NCBI GenBank assembly: GCA_944385455.1
Contig: CALWXI010000250.1
Span: forward strand, 1 to 6,751
Direction of reading: 5' to 3'
DNA from: an uncultured Oscillospiraceae bacterium
GTDB lineage: Bacteria; Bacillota; Clostridia; Oscillospirales; Oscillospiraceae
Length of the DNA: 6,751 nt
The notes under the pieces were generated by a model, which had not been told where the DNA came from, searched no databases, and was given only the letters and a program-made list of their open reading frames with translations. Positions 1 through 6,057 of the stretch are shown here, one piece after another; the stretch's first letter is position 1; each line of letters starts with the position of its first letter. The translations under genes were made by a program, and so were the position numbers.

Positions 1-298
1 GGCCAACTACACCAACGCCCGGATGACCGACCGCTTTTCTCAGGTGATGTGGCTGATGGAACAGGTGATGTGGCACAGCTTCGACCGACGGCTGGCTTCG
101 TTCCTGCTGGCGCAGCGCGACCTGGAGGGCTCTTCCCGCCTGGAGCTGACCCACGAGCGGATCGCATCCCACCTTGGCACCGCCCGGGATGTGGTGACCC
201 GGATGCTCCGCTATTTCCAAAGCGAAGGCCTGGTCCGCTTGTCCCGGGGCGCGGTGGAGATCGCCGACGCCGACGGACTGCGCCGTCTGTGCACCTAG
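1..298 (+). CDS. Crp/Fnr-family transcriptional regulator, C-terminal part (5' end outside window)
   Basis: Only the last 98 residues are present; the frame enters at base 2 and ends at TAG 296-298. The visible part begins in what looks like the long dimerisation helix (around QVMWLMEQVMWHSFDRRLA) and continues into a winged helix-turn-helix. The DNA-reading helix, LGTARDVVTRMLRYF, has the Arg-Asp-x-x-x-Arg arrangement that lines up with the Arg-Glu-x-x-x-Arg of E. coli CRP, and the wing follows as LVRLSRGAVEI. The effector domain lies outside the window, so the signal (nucleotide, oxygen, redox, nitrosative or sulfur stress) cannot be read. The gene converges on the CoA-disulfide reductase gene with 38 bases between the stop codons, so it may control that gene; this is inference from position. 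Family assignment is firm and the subfamily is unknown. Confidence 0.9.
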   Translation, partial: ANYTNARMTDRFSQVMWLMEQVMWHSFDRRLASFLLAQRDLEGSSRLELTHERIASHLGTARDVVTRMLRYFQSEGLVRLSRGAVEIADADGLRRLCT

Positions 299-302
299 AG
301 AT

Positions 303-330
303 GCCGCCCGTTCCCACTGGGACGGGCGGC
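303..330. terminator. Hairpin terminator shared by two convergent genes
   Basis: A GC-rich stem of 12 base pairs (GCCGCCCGT and CCC pairing with GGGACGGGCGGC, one bulged T in the left arm) closes a three-base loop. It fills the gap between the two facing stop codons. The T-rich stretch after it is weak on the plus strand (TGTTCCT) and absent on the minus strand, so efficiency is uncertain, but the position strongly suggests a terminator serving both genes. Confidence 0.65.
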
Positions 331-336
331 TGTTCC

Positions 337-2034
337 TCATCGGACCTCCAGGCCGCACGGCTGGGCCGCCCGGGCTGCCAGACGGTCCAGCGCCACCGTC
401 TCATAGAGCCGGTAGCCGCCGGAGAAATTCCAGCATGCAAAGCCGTGCTGGGCCAGGATCCGGCAGGCCAGATAACTGCGCAGGCCGCTCTGGCACATGA
501 CGTACACCGGCTTGCCCTCCTCCAGCTCATCCAGCCGTTCCCGCAGCTCATCCACAGGAAGATTGCGGAAGCCCTCCACGTGTCCCGCGGCGTACTCACC
601 CCGTGTTCTGGTATCCAGCAGCGTGACGCTGCCGTCCCGGGGCAGCGCTTCCAGTTCCTCCAGATGGAACTGCCGCACCAGGCCGTCGGCCAGATTCCCG
701 ATCATGAAACCCGCCATGTTCACCGGATCCTTTGCGGAGGAATAAGGCGGCGCGTAGGCAAGATCCAGGTCCCGGAGATCCAGTGCCGTGAGCCCCCCCC
801 GGATGGCGGCGGCCAGCACGTCGATCCGTTTGTCCACCCCCTCATATCCCACGATCTGGGCCCCCAGCAGGCGGTACGTGCCCTGTTCAAAGAGCACCTT
901 CATGGTCATAAGCTGTCCGCCGGGATAGTAGCCCGCGTGGCTCATGGGCGAGAGATACACCTTGTCGCAGGCAATGCCCGCTTTTTTCGCCGCCTCCTCC
1001 TTGACACCGGTGACGGCGGCGGTCATGTCGAACACCTTCAGCACCGAGGAGCCCTGAGACCCCCGATAGCGGCTGTCGCCGCCGCAGATGTTGTCTGCGG
1101 CGATGCGGCCCTGCCGGTTGGCCGGCCCCGCCAGAGACAGCAGCGTCTCCTGCCCGGTGACACTGTGGCGCACCTGCACCGCGTCTCCCACGGCGTAGAT
1201 GTCCGGCACAGAGGTCTCCATCCGGTCGCTGACCAGGATGCTCCCCTTCACACCCAGCGCAAGGCCCGCCTCCCGGGCCCGCGCGGTATCCGGCGTCACC
1301 CCAATGGCCAGCACCACCATGTCTGCCTCCAGGGGCGCCTCATCCTTCAGCAGCACCCGGACGCCGCCGTGCTCCGTGTCCTGAAAGCCTTCCACCGTCC
1401 GTCCCAGACGCAGCGCCACGCCCTTTTCCCGGAGTTTCGCATGGAGGAAGGCCGCCATCTCCGGGTCGAAGGGATTCATCACCTGCCGGGGCCGCTGGAC
1501 GATGCTGACTGCCATCCCCAGCTCCCGCAGATTCTCCGCCAGTTCCATGCCGATGAAGCCGCCGCCGGCCAGCACCACCGACCGAGGCCGCTCCCGCTCC
1601 ACGAAATCACGGATGCGGAAGGTGTCCTCCACCGTCCGCAGGGTGAACAGCCGCTTCGAACCGGTACCGGGCAGCGGGGGCCGGGTGGGCTTGGCGCCGG
1701 GAGAGAGCAGGAGCTTATCGTAGGATTCCTCAAAGACCGCTCCGCTCTCCAAATCCCGTACTGTGACGCTCTTCCGCTCCGGATGCAGGGCCGTCACCTC
1801 ATGACGCACCCGCATCTCCACCCGGAACCGCTGCCGGAAGCTCTCCGGCGTCTGGAGCGTCAGCTCCTCCGGATCCCGGATCACCCCGCCGATGTAATAG
1901 GGAAGTCCGCAGTTGGCATAGGACACATAACCGGACCGCTCGAACACCACGATCTCCGCCTGTTCATCCAGCCGGCGGATCCGCGCCGCCGCCGTGGCTC
2001 CGCCGGCCACACCGCCCACGATCACAACCTTCAT
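337..2034 (-). CDS. CoA-disulfide reductase / persulfide reductase with C-terminal rhodanese domain
   Basis: The 565-residue product is a flavoprotein of the pyridine nucleotide-disulfide oxidoreductase family fused to a rhodanese domain. Visible features in order are: FAD-binding GGVAGG (7-12); the single-cysteine active site SYANCGLPYYIGG with Cys42; a second nucleotide-binding loop AGGGFIG (156-162); the FAD contact IYAVGDA (279-285); YAPPYSSAKDPVN (427-439), typical of CoA-disulfide reductases; and a rhodanese domain from about 465 with CQSGLRS and Cys514. Members of this architecture reduce CoA disulfide, CoA persulfide or polysulfide with NAD(P)H in the cytoplasm, releasing CoA thiol and sulfide. 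The start at 2034 is preferred because GGAG lies seven bases upstream and FAD binding begins at once; a GTG at 2106 would add 24 residues unlike the family. Length is normal for the fusion. Which substrate is physiological cannot be told from sequence. Confidence 0.93.
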   Translation of the reverse strand: MKVVIVGGVAGGATAAARIRRLDEQAEIVVFERSGYVSYANCGLPYYIGGVIRDPEELTLQTPESFRQRFRVEMRVRHEVTALHPERKSVTVRDLESGAVFEESYDKLLLSPGAKPTRPPLPGTGSKRLFTLRTVEDTFRIRDFVERERPRSVVLAGGGFIGMELAENLRELGMAVSIVQRPRQVMNPFDPEMAAFLHAKLREKGVALRLGRTVEGFQDTEHGGVRVLLKDEAPLEADMVVLAIGVTPDTARAREAGLALGVKGSILVSDRMETSVPDIYAVGDAVQVRHSVTGQETLLSLAGPANRQGRIAADNICGGDSRYRGSQGSSVLKVFDMTAAVTGVKEEAAKKAGIACDKVYLSPMSHAGYYPGGQLMTMKVLFEQGTYRLLGAQIVGYEGVDKRIDVLAAAIRGGLTALDLRDLDLAYAPPYSSAKDPVNMAGFMIGNLADGLVRQFHLEELEALPRDGSVTLLDTRTRGEYAAGHVEGFRNLPVDELRERLDELEEGKPVYVMCQSGLRSYLACRILAQHGFACWNFSGGYRLYETVALDRLAARAAQPCGLEVR

Positions 2035-2079
2035 CTCATTTCTCCGCCTTTCCCCGATATCCGCTGATCTCGCTGATAC

Positions 2080-2132
2080 TGTTTTGAATATATGATCCCA
2101 AAACACCGGCGGCAGTTCCGTGACCTTGTCAC
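2080..2132 (-). promoter_or_regulatory. Candidate promoter with upstream GTGAC-N3-GTCAC palindrome (reductase gene)
   Basis: On the minus strand TATATT (2092-2087) could be a -10 element, which puts a start near 2080 and leaves a leader of about 45 bases. No good -35 hexamer lies 16-18 bases further up. Instead the perfect inverted repeat GTGAC-CTT-GTCAC (2120-2132) is centred about 46 bases before the predicted start, roughly where a class II Crp/Fnr activator would sit. The half-site resembles the CRP half-site TGTGA, and the adjacent regulator has CRP-like reading residues. The spacing is one base shorter than in a usual Crp/Fnr site, which argues against a simple assignment. Confidence 0.4.
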
Positions 2133-2148
2133 CTACCGCCCCGGTCCG

Positions 2149-2166
2149 GATACCTTCAATGGTATC
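2149..2166. promoter_or_regulatory. Inverted repeat GATACC-N6-GGTATC, possible operator
   Basis: This is a perfect 6+6 inverted repeat with a six-base TTCAAT spacer, in AT-richer DNA upstream of the reductase gene. It has the even spacing (5-N6-5 core) used by Crp/Fnr dimers, although ATACC/GGTAT is not a known consensus. It lies about 78 bases before the predicted transcription start. No protein can be assigned. Confidence 0.35.
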
Positions 2167-2284
2167 AAATTTTCAGGGAAAAAGCCAGTCTGATCCTCCG
2201 CTTATCAATATCGCCGGACAGTTCCTCCCGGCACCTGCAAAGCCGGGGGCTGCCGGCTGACCGGTAGGACACAGCGGCGTCTGC

Positions 2285-2329
2285 AAAAGCGGTCCGGGGA
2301 CATCAGATGACGTCCCCGGACCGCTTTTT
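2285..2329 (-). terminator. Intrinsic terminator of the SLH-lysozyme gene
   Basis: A perfect stem of 17 base pairs (2285-2301 with 2312-2328) carries a ten-base loop. Read on the minus strand it begins ten bases after the lysozyme stop codon and ends in TTTT. Flanking A and T runs on both sides make it symmetrical, so it could also stop transcription coming from the other direction. The stem is strong and the position right for a terminator. Confidence 0.88.
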
Positions 2330-2338
2330 GATCGCGAA

Positions 2339-4006
2339 TCAGCGGATAAACTGCAGGTTGGCGTCCACCCGGCCGCCGATGCCGTCCACCGTGCAGCTGC
2401 TGGAAAACTGCCAGTAATCCATCTGGTAGAAGAACGTGGGATAGAGCTTTTCGGAACTGGCGCTCTTGTACTCCGGATACCAGCTCAGATAAGGGGAAAT
2501 GGCTCCCTGGTCGTACTTCACGTAGCTGACATACTGCCCGGCGTAGATCATGGGCGTATAGCCCGCCTCCGCAATGCGCTGACAGAAAGCAATGGCACAG
2601 GCCGTGGCCATCTCCGGCGGCGTTCCGTACACCCGATAGGTGGAATCGTGCATCTCCCAGTCGTAGGCCACCGGGCCGTCGATATCATATCCCTCCAGCA
2701 GGCTGATGACGAAGTCCGCCTCCTCGATGGCCTCCTCCACGGTGATGGCCTGGGCAAAGAAGTATACGCCCGTCTCAATGCCCGCGTCCAGTGCGCCCTG
2801 GATGTTCTCCTTATAGAAGGCATCGGCGTAGATGGCACCGTTGGAGGTGCCCCGCAGGCCGATGCGCACCATGGCGAACTCCACGCCGTCGGCAGCCACC
2901 GCTTCCCAGTCGATGGTCTCATTCTCACTGGCCCGGTTCTGGTAGGCGGAGACATCAATGCCGAAGCGGGTGCGGAAATTGCCGCCGGTGTAGACCAGCC
3001 GGTCCCCCTCCCAATAAAAATCCCCGGGATACAGCTCCAGCCGCTCCCGGTCAGCGTAGACGGGAATCTGCATGTTGCTGTATGAAATGGTCTCGCCGGT
3101 GGTGGCGCCGGGGGTATAGACATCCGCGGGGCGGATGGCCGTCGTTTCCTCCGGGTCAGTGATCTCCGGATCCTGGGGCGTCTCCGGCTCAGATTCCTCC
3201 GGATGGGCCGTGGAGATCACAGGCTCGATCCCGCTGAAATTCTTGAGGCTGCCAAGAATGGTCACATCCGTCAGCGTCACGGTCCCGGTGACCCCCGGTG
3301 CCAGGATCAGATCTCCGGGAATATACATGTCCGCCAGCGAGGCACCCTCAGCGGAGTTGATCATCACCGTACCGTCGGTATCGCCGGTGTAACTGCCGTT
3401 TTCCTGAATCAGCTCCTGAATCATGTTGTTGAAGATATTCACAATCTCCGCCCGGGTGATGGCGTCCGTCGGACGGAAGTCTCCGTTCCAGGAGTCCGTG
3501 ATATAGCCTCGGGCGGACATCTCCGCAACGGCTCCCCGGGCATAGTCCGCCACCTGTTCCCCATCACCGTACGGCAATGCCGCGGCCGCGTCTCCCTGGA
3601 TGTCAAAGGCGCGGGCGATCATGGTGACGGCCTGCTGGCGGGTGATGCTGTCCGCGGCCAGAGCCTTGCCTCCGTTCCCCAGATACACTCCGGCGGCGTG
3701 GAGCTTCAAAATGGCACTCTCCCAGTAGGTTCCCGGCGTATCGGAAAAGGTCTCCGCCGGCGAGACCGTCTGATACTGCATGAACCGGTCCAGGATCCCC
3801 GCGAAAGCCCCCCGGGTAATGGAGTCGTCCGGGCGGAAGGTCCCGTCCTCATAGCCCTGGATCAGGCTGTATTCCTCGCTCCACCGGGCAATGGCCCCCT
3901 CCGCCCAATGACCCTGGGTATCGGTGAAGGCCGCAGCGGGCGTCAGCGCCAGCGCGGCGGCCAGCGCAGCGGCCAACAGCTTTTTTGCAGCGCGCACGTT
4001 CTTCAT
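2339..4006 (-). CDS. Secreted SLH-domain GH25 lysozyme (cell-wall muramidase)
   Basis: The 555-residue product starts with a signal peptide (about 1-26, Lys-rich start, Ala/Leu core). Three S-layer homology domains follow at about 26-72, 86-134 and 143-192; the third ends in canonical ITRAE, while the first two have ITRGA and ITRQQ. A short stretch at 215-260 looks like one or two rungs of the beta-repeats common in clostridial SLH proteins. An acidic Pro/Glu linker (about 267-290) leads to the glycoside hydrolase 25 domain at about 347-555, with FGIDVSAYQ (Asp351), YDWE (Asp449, Glu451) and a closing GRVDAN. GH25 enzymes cut the MurNAc-GlcNAc bond of peptidoglycan; SLH domains hold proteins to wall polymers. 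All expected acidic residues are present, so activity is likely. The start at 4006 is chosen for its signal peptide and AAAGGGA ribosome-binding site; an in-frame ATG at 4141 lies in the promoter. Role (wall remodelling or division) is inferred. Confidence 0.93.
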   Translation of the reverse strand: MKNVRAAKKLLAAALAAALALTPAAAFTDTQGHWAEGAIARWSEEYSLIQGYEDGTFRPDDSITRGAFAGILDRFMQYQTVSPAETFSDTPGTYWESAILKLHAAGVYLGNGGKALAADSITRQQAVTMIARAFDIQGDAAAALPYGDGEQVADYARGAVAEMSARGYITDSWNGDFRPTDAITRAEIVNIFNNMIQELIQENGSYTGDTDGTVMINSAEGASLADMYIPGDLILAPGVTGTVTLTDVTILGSLKNFSGIEPVISTAHPEESEPETPQDPEITDPEETTAIRPADVYTPGATTGETISYSNMQIPVYADRERLELYPGDFYWEGDRLVYTGGNFRTRFGIDVSAYQNRASENETIDWEAVAADGVEFAMVRIGLRGTSNGAIYADAFYKENIQGALDAGIETGVYFFAQAITVEEAIEEADFVISLLEGYDIDGPVAYDWEMHDSTYRVYGTPPEMATACAIAFCQRIAEAGYTPMIYAGQYVSYVKYDQGAISPYLSWYPEYKSASSEKLYPTFFYQMDYWQFSSSCTVDGIGGRVDANLQFIR

Positions 4007-4035
4007 ATCGGTTCCCTTTCTGTCGGATTTCGTCG

Positions 4036-4101
4036 GATCACAGCGTTCAAAAAGTCCGCAGCCCCAGAGGGCTGCGGACTTATGTAACCCTGATAACAGC
4101 G
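4036..4101. repeat. Short direct repeat flanking the leader terminator
   Basis: GATCACAGCG (4036-4045) and GATAACAGCG (4092-4101) match at nine of ten positions and lie on either side of the leader hairpin, 46 bases apart. They might be binding sites for an RNA- or DNA-binding protein, or chance. Confidence 0.35.
4049..4081 (-). terminator. Intrinsic terminator in the leader of the lysozyme gene (attenuator-like)
   Basis: A perfect 13-base-pair stem (4052-4064 with 4069-4081) closes a four-base loop and is followed on the minus strand by five T. It has the full form of a Rho-independent terminator. It lies after the consensus promoter at 4112-4141 and ends 42 bases before the lysozyme start codon. 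It would stop read-through from the upstream secreted-protein gene, but also transcripts started at the gene's own promoter, giving an RNA of roughly 55 bases. No clear antiterminator pairing was found in the short leader. Confidence 0.88.
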
Positions 4102-4111
4102 CCTGGATCAT

Positions 4112-4141
4112 ATTATAACGGAAACGCTTCCATCCGGTCAA
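4112..4141 (-). promoter_or_regulatory. Near-consensus housekeeping promoter of the lysozyme gene
   Basis: On the minus strand TTGACC (4141-4136) and TATAAT (4117-4112) are separated by 18 bases. This is one mismatch from the vegetative sigma-70/SigA consensus. The predicted start is near 4104, giving a leader of about 98 bases that contains the terminator hairpin at 4049-4081. No other promoter is evident between that hairpin and the start codon. Confidence 0.82.
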
Positions 4142-4173
4142 GACGCTTTTCCAAATTTGCAGGAAATGTTATG

Positions 4174-4842
4174 TCAAGCTTCAAACGTGGTAAACAGCTC
4201 ATCCAGGCAGGCAAAGCAGCTTTGTCCGTCCGGCGCCGTACCGAAGGCCCATACCACGCTCCCTTGCTCCAGCAGCGGCAAAAGCTCCGCCGCCTCATCG
4301 CCGCCGGAGGTCCCACCGCATTGCTCCCGCTGAAAAACCACCATCTCGCCGTCATCGTTCAGCGAGAAGAGTTCCGCGTCAAAATCCGCCGCACTGTCAC
4401 CGGCCGTATAGCTCAGCAGATACGCACGGCCGTCCTGCTGGACCAGATAAAGCCCCCCCGGCACCTCCGCGGAACAGGGATACTCCATCCATGCCTCCAC
4501 TCCCGTCTCGCCGGTTCCCAGCACCGTGACCATACCCGCTGTGAACCGCTCCGGATCCACCGGTCCGTCATGGAGCAGCACCGGCCGGCCGTTCCGGTCG
4601 GCTTCCAGCTCCATCACCAGAAGCTCCTGCGTGCCGTCATGGTTCAGATCCACATAGACGGCGGAGCAGGTGGCTTCCTGATAGTGCTGATTGAAATAGG
4701 CCCGCAGCTCCTCCTGCGCTTTCGGAGGCGGCTGGGTCATCACCAGCTCGCCGCGCAGCCGGTCGTCCGGGTGGGCAATCGCCGCGGCCGCCGCTGCGGC
4801 CATCAGCAGGCACAACGCCCCTGCAAGCTGTTTTTTCTCCAT
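4174..4842 (-). CDS. Secreted protein of unknown function with a calcium-loop-like motif
   Basis: The 222-residue product is not one I recognise. It opens with a signal peptide: Lys3-Lys4, then a hydrophobic Ala-rich stretch to about residue 23, with cleavage likely after AIA. There is no lipobox cysteine at the right place. DLNHDGTQEL (65-74) follows the DxNxDGxxE pattern of calcium-binding loops seen in many clostridial extracellular proteins. The mature part has five cysteines (59, 123, 175, 209, 212) and is acidic and mostly beta-like, with no catalytic motif that I can name. The start has AAAGGAAG six bases upstream. It follows the anti-sigma gene by 102 bases, which hold an ECF-type promoter candidate, so it may belong to that sigma factor's regulon or monitor the envelope. 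No terminator directly follows it; the next one is the hairpin in the lysozyme leader. Confidence 0.82.
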   Translation of the reverse strand: MEKKQLAGALCLLMAAAAAAAIAHPDDRLRGELVMTQPPPKAQEELRAYFNQHYQEATCSAVYVDLNHDGTQELLVMELEADRNGRPVLLHDGPVDPERFTAGMVTVLGTGETGVEAWMEYPCSAEVPGGLYLVQQDGRAYLLSYTAGDSAADFDAELFSLNDDGEMVVFQREQCGGTSGGDEAAELLPLLEQGSVVWAFGTAPDGQSCFACLDELFTTFEA

Positions 4843-4860
4843 GGGATTCTTCCTTTCGGG

Positions 4861-4877
4861 GGAGCGCCGCGCGTTCC
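4861..4877 (-). other. Small hairpin just upstream of a ribosome-binding site
   Basis: GGAGCGC and GCGTTCC can pair over seven positions (one G-U) around a three-base loop. In the minus-strand RNA it would sit directly before the AAAGGAAG of the secreted-protein gene. It may shape translation but has no terminator T-run. Confidence 0.3.
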
Positions 4878-4890
4878 ATTCTCATTTGGA

Positions 4891-4919
4891 ATGACGCATA
4901 TCTCCGCCCATTTGTTCCC
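4891..4919 (-). promoter_or_regulatory. Candidate ECF-type promoter of the secreted-protein gene
   Basis: On the minus strand GGGAAC (4919-4914) and CGTCAT (4896-4891) are 17 bases apart. This has the AAC / CGT core of ECF sigma promoters, with the same spacing as the promoter of the sigma gene in this window. The start would fall near 4884, about 40 bases before the start codon. It is based on six core bases in GC-rich DNA, so chance is possible. Confidence 0.45.
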
Positions 4920-4944
4920 GCCGGCGCAAAATTTTTCTAGCCGG

Positions 4945-6057
4945 CTACGTGGCAAGAGAGATCATCTGCCCGGAGATATCCAATCCGGTGACCCGCTCCC
5001 GGTCCAGCGGCATGCCGAAGCTGTAGCGCACATCGATCTGGCCGTCCCCGCCGCCGCCAATGGAAAGACCGGCATACGGCACCCGGCAGCCATCCTCCAT
5101 GCAAATTTCCGTATTCCGCAGCAGTTCTCCCATGGCGTCGAATTCGGCCCAGTCGCAGCGGATCCGCATACTCAAGGACAACGCCGACACCTGGATCTCC
5201 TCAATCACCGCCTGGGCATCCCCAATGTCCAGCGGCCAGCTGCCGGCCAGCACCAGTCCGCTGTCGAAGCTCAGCTCCATCTCCAGCGTCCACTCTCCCG
5301 GCACCAGCACCACCTCCGCCTCCTCTCCGGCGGAAGCCTCCTCACAGTATCCGAAGTCCCGGAAGGTGATGGTGCAGTGCCGGTTCTCCCCGGCGGCGTT
5401 TCCGCCGCTGGTAAAGATCATCAGCATCTGATTGTCGGCCAGGGTGGGGTCATCCTCGGGATAGCGGTAGCTGGTACTGCTGGAACCAGTCTCAAAGAAG
5501 GTCCCGCTCTGATCCAGAAAGTATCCCGGCGCCACCGTGACGGCGCCGAAAGCCTCCTCCAGCATCTGTGTGTCCAGCACCGTGAGGCGCACGGCAGCCA
5601 TGGCATTCCCGCCCTCCGATACCGCGTCCAGCAGCTCAAAGCGGAAGTGTTCGTCCTCCACCACGGTGCTCAGCAGCTCTCCGCCCATATCCAGCAGCTG
5701 CTCGGTATCCGCCGCTCCGGCATACTCCTCCGCCCAGGGGCTCTTGTCGAACACGCCCTGGAGGAATTCACCGCTCCGGATGGCGTACCCGGCAGCCGTG
5801 CCCGCCAGCAGCGCGGCGATCACCGCGGCCAGCACCCAGCGCCTGGACAGCGTCCGCCGGCGGGCTGTCTGCCGCCGCGGCTCCTCGTCCCGCAGGCGCC
5901 TGACATAACGCCAAGGGTCCGCCAGCATCCGGCGCATCCGCCGGCGATGGCGCAGCGACAGATGCAGCTGCGGCGGATCCTCCATCTGCCGCAGATCCTC
6001 CTCCAGCGCTTCCTGCAGCGCATTTTTCAGCATGGCGTCAAAGATAGGCCCGTCCAT
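4945..6057 (-). CDS. Membrane-anchored probable anti-sigma factor
   Basis: The 370-residue product has a cytoplasmic segment (1-73), one membrane span (about 74-93, WVLAAVIAALLAGTAAGYAI) and an extracytoplasmic domain of about 275 residues. The N-terminal part begins with an amphipathic helix (IFDAMLKNALQEALEEDL) and a very basic patch (RHRRRMRRML), the layout of clostridial membrane proteins encoded beside ECF sigma factors; some of these carry a DUF4179-like outer domain, which I suspect but cannot confirm. The classic zinc-binding His-x3-Cys-x2-Cys anti-sigma motif is absent. Its start overlaps the end of the sigma gene by 20 bases and GGAGG precedes it, so the two are translationally linked. 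By position and topology it should hold the sigma factor at the membrane until an envelope signal releases it. The role is inferred from context, and the outer domain has no enzyme motif that I recognise. Confidence 0.78.
   Translation of the reverse strand: MDGPIFDAMLKNALQEALEEDLRQMEDPPQLHLSLRHRRRMRRMLADPWRYVRRLRDEEPRRQTARRRTLSRRWVLAAVIAALLAGTAAGYAIRSGEFLQGVFDKSPWAEEYAGAADTEQLLDMGGELLSTVVEDEHFRFELLDAVSEGGNAMAAVRLTVLDTQMLEEAFGAVTVAPGYFLDQSGTFFETGSSSTSYRYPEDDPTLADNQMLMIFTSGGNAAGENRHCTITFRDFGYCEEASAGEEAEVVLVPGEWTLEMELSFDSGLVLAGSWPLDIGDAQAVIEEIQVSALSLSMRIRCDWAEFDAMGELLRNTEICMEDGCRVPYAGLSIGGGGDGQIDVRYSFGMPLDRERVTGLDISGQMISLAT

Larger units (their letters stand above)
2035..2338. other. Non-coding region between lysozyme and reductase genes
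   Basis: About 300 bases without a credible gene. It contains the terminator of the SLH-lysozyme gene at the right end, a short CCCGGC/GCCGGG hairpin (2227-2247), the two inverted repeats described separately, and the ribosome-binding site GGAG of the reductase gene. No ATG-started small gene with a ribosome-binding site was found on the minus strand. Part of it is open in frame with the reductase (back to a TGA near 2176), but that stretch matches no family extension. Confidence 0.6.

Noticed and set aside
793..800. Run of eight C inside the reductase gene, possible phase-variable tract
   Set aside because: It encodes an in-frame Arg-Gly-Gly in a conserved area, the gene is intact, and short G/C runs are expected in GC-rich DNA.
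49..2067. Very long plus-strand open frame opposite the reductase gene
   Set aside because: It is the antisense shadow of a high-GC gene: rich in Arg, Pro, His and Gln, without domain motifs, while the minus-strand frame has clear catalytic motifs.
2035..2106. N-terminal extension of the reductase from GTG at 2106
   Set aside because: The added residues match no part of the family, whose proteins begin directly with the FAD-binding loop, and the ATG at 2034 has a good ribosome-binding site.
2227..2247. CCCGGC/GCCGGG hairpin in the gap before the reductase, possible terminator or riboswitch part
   Set aside because: Six base pairs with a nine-base loop and no T-run; no known riboswitch core could be recognised around it.
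2339..4006. Phage endolysin or prophage remnant
   Set aside because: GH25 is common in phages, but here it is joined to a signal peptide and SLH domains, and no holin, tail or integrase gene is nearby.
4920..4945. GCCGGC...GCCGGC inverted repeat after the anti-sigma gene, possible terminator
   Set aside because: The six-base arms are self-complementary and no T-run follows on the minus strand; the AT stretch lies in the loop, so it does not look like a working terminator.
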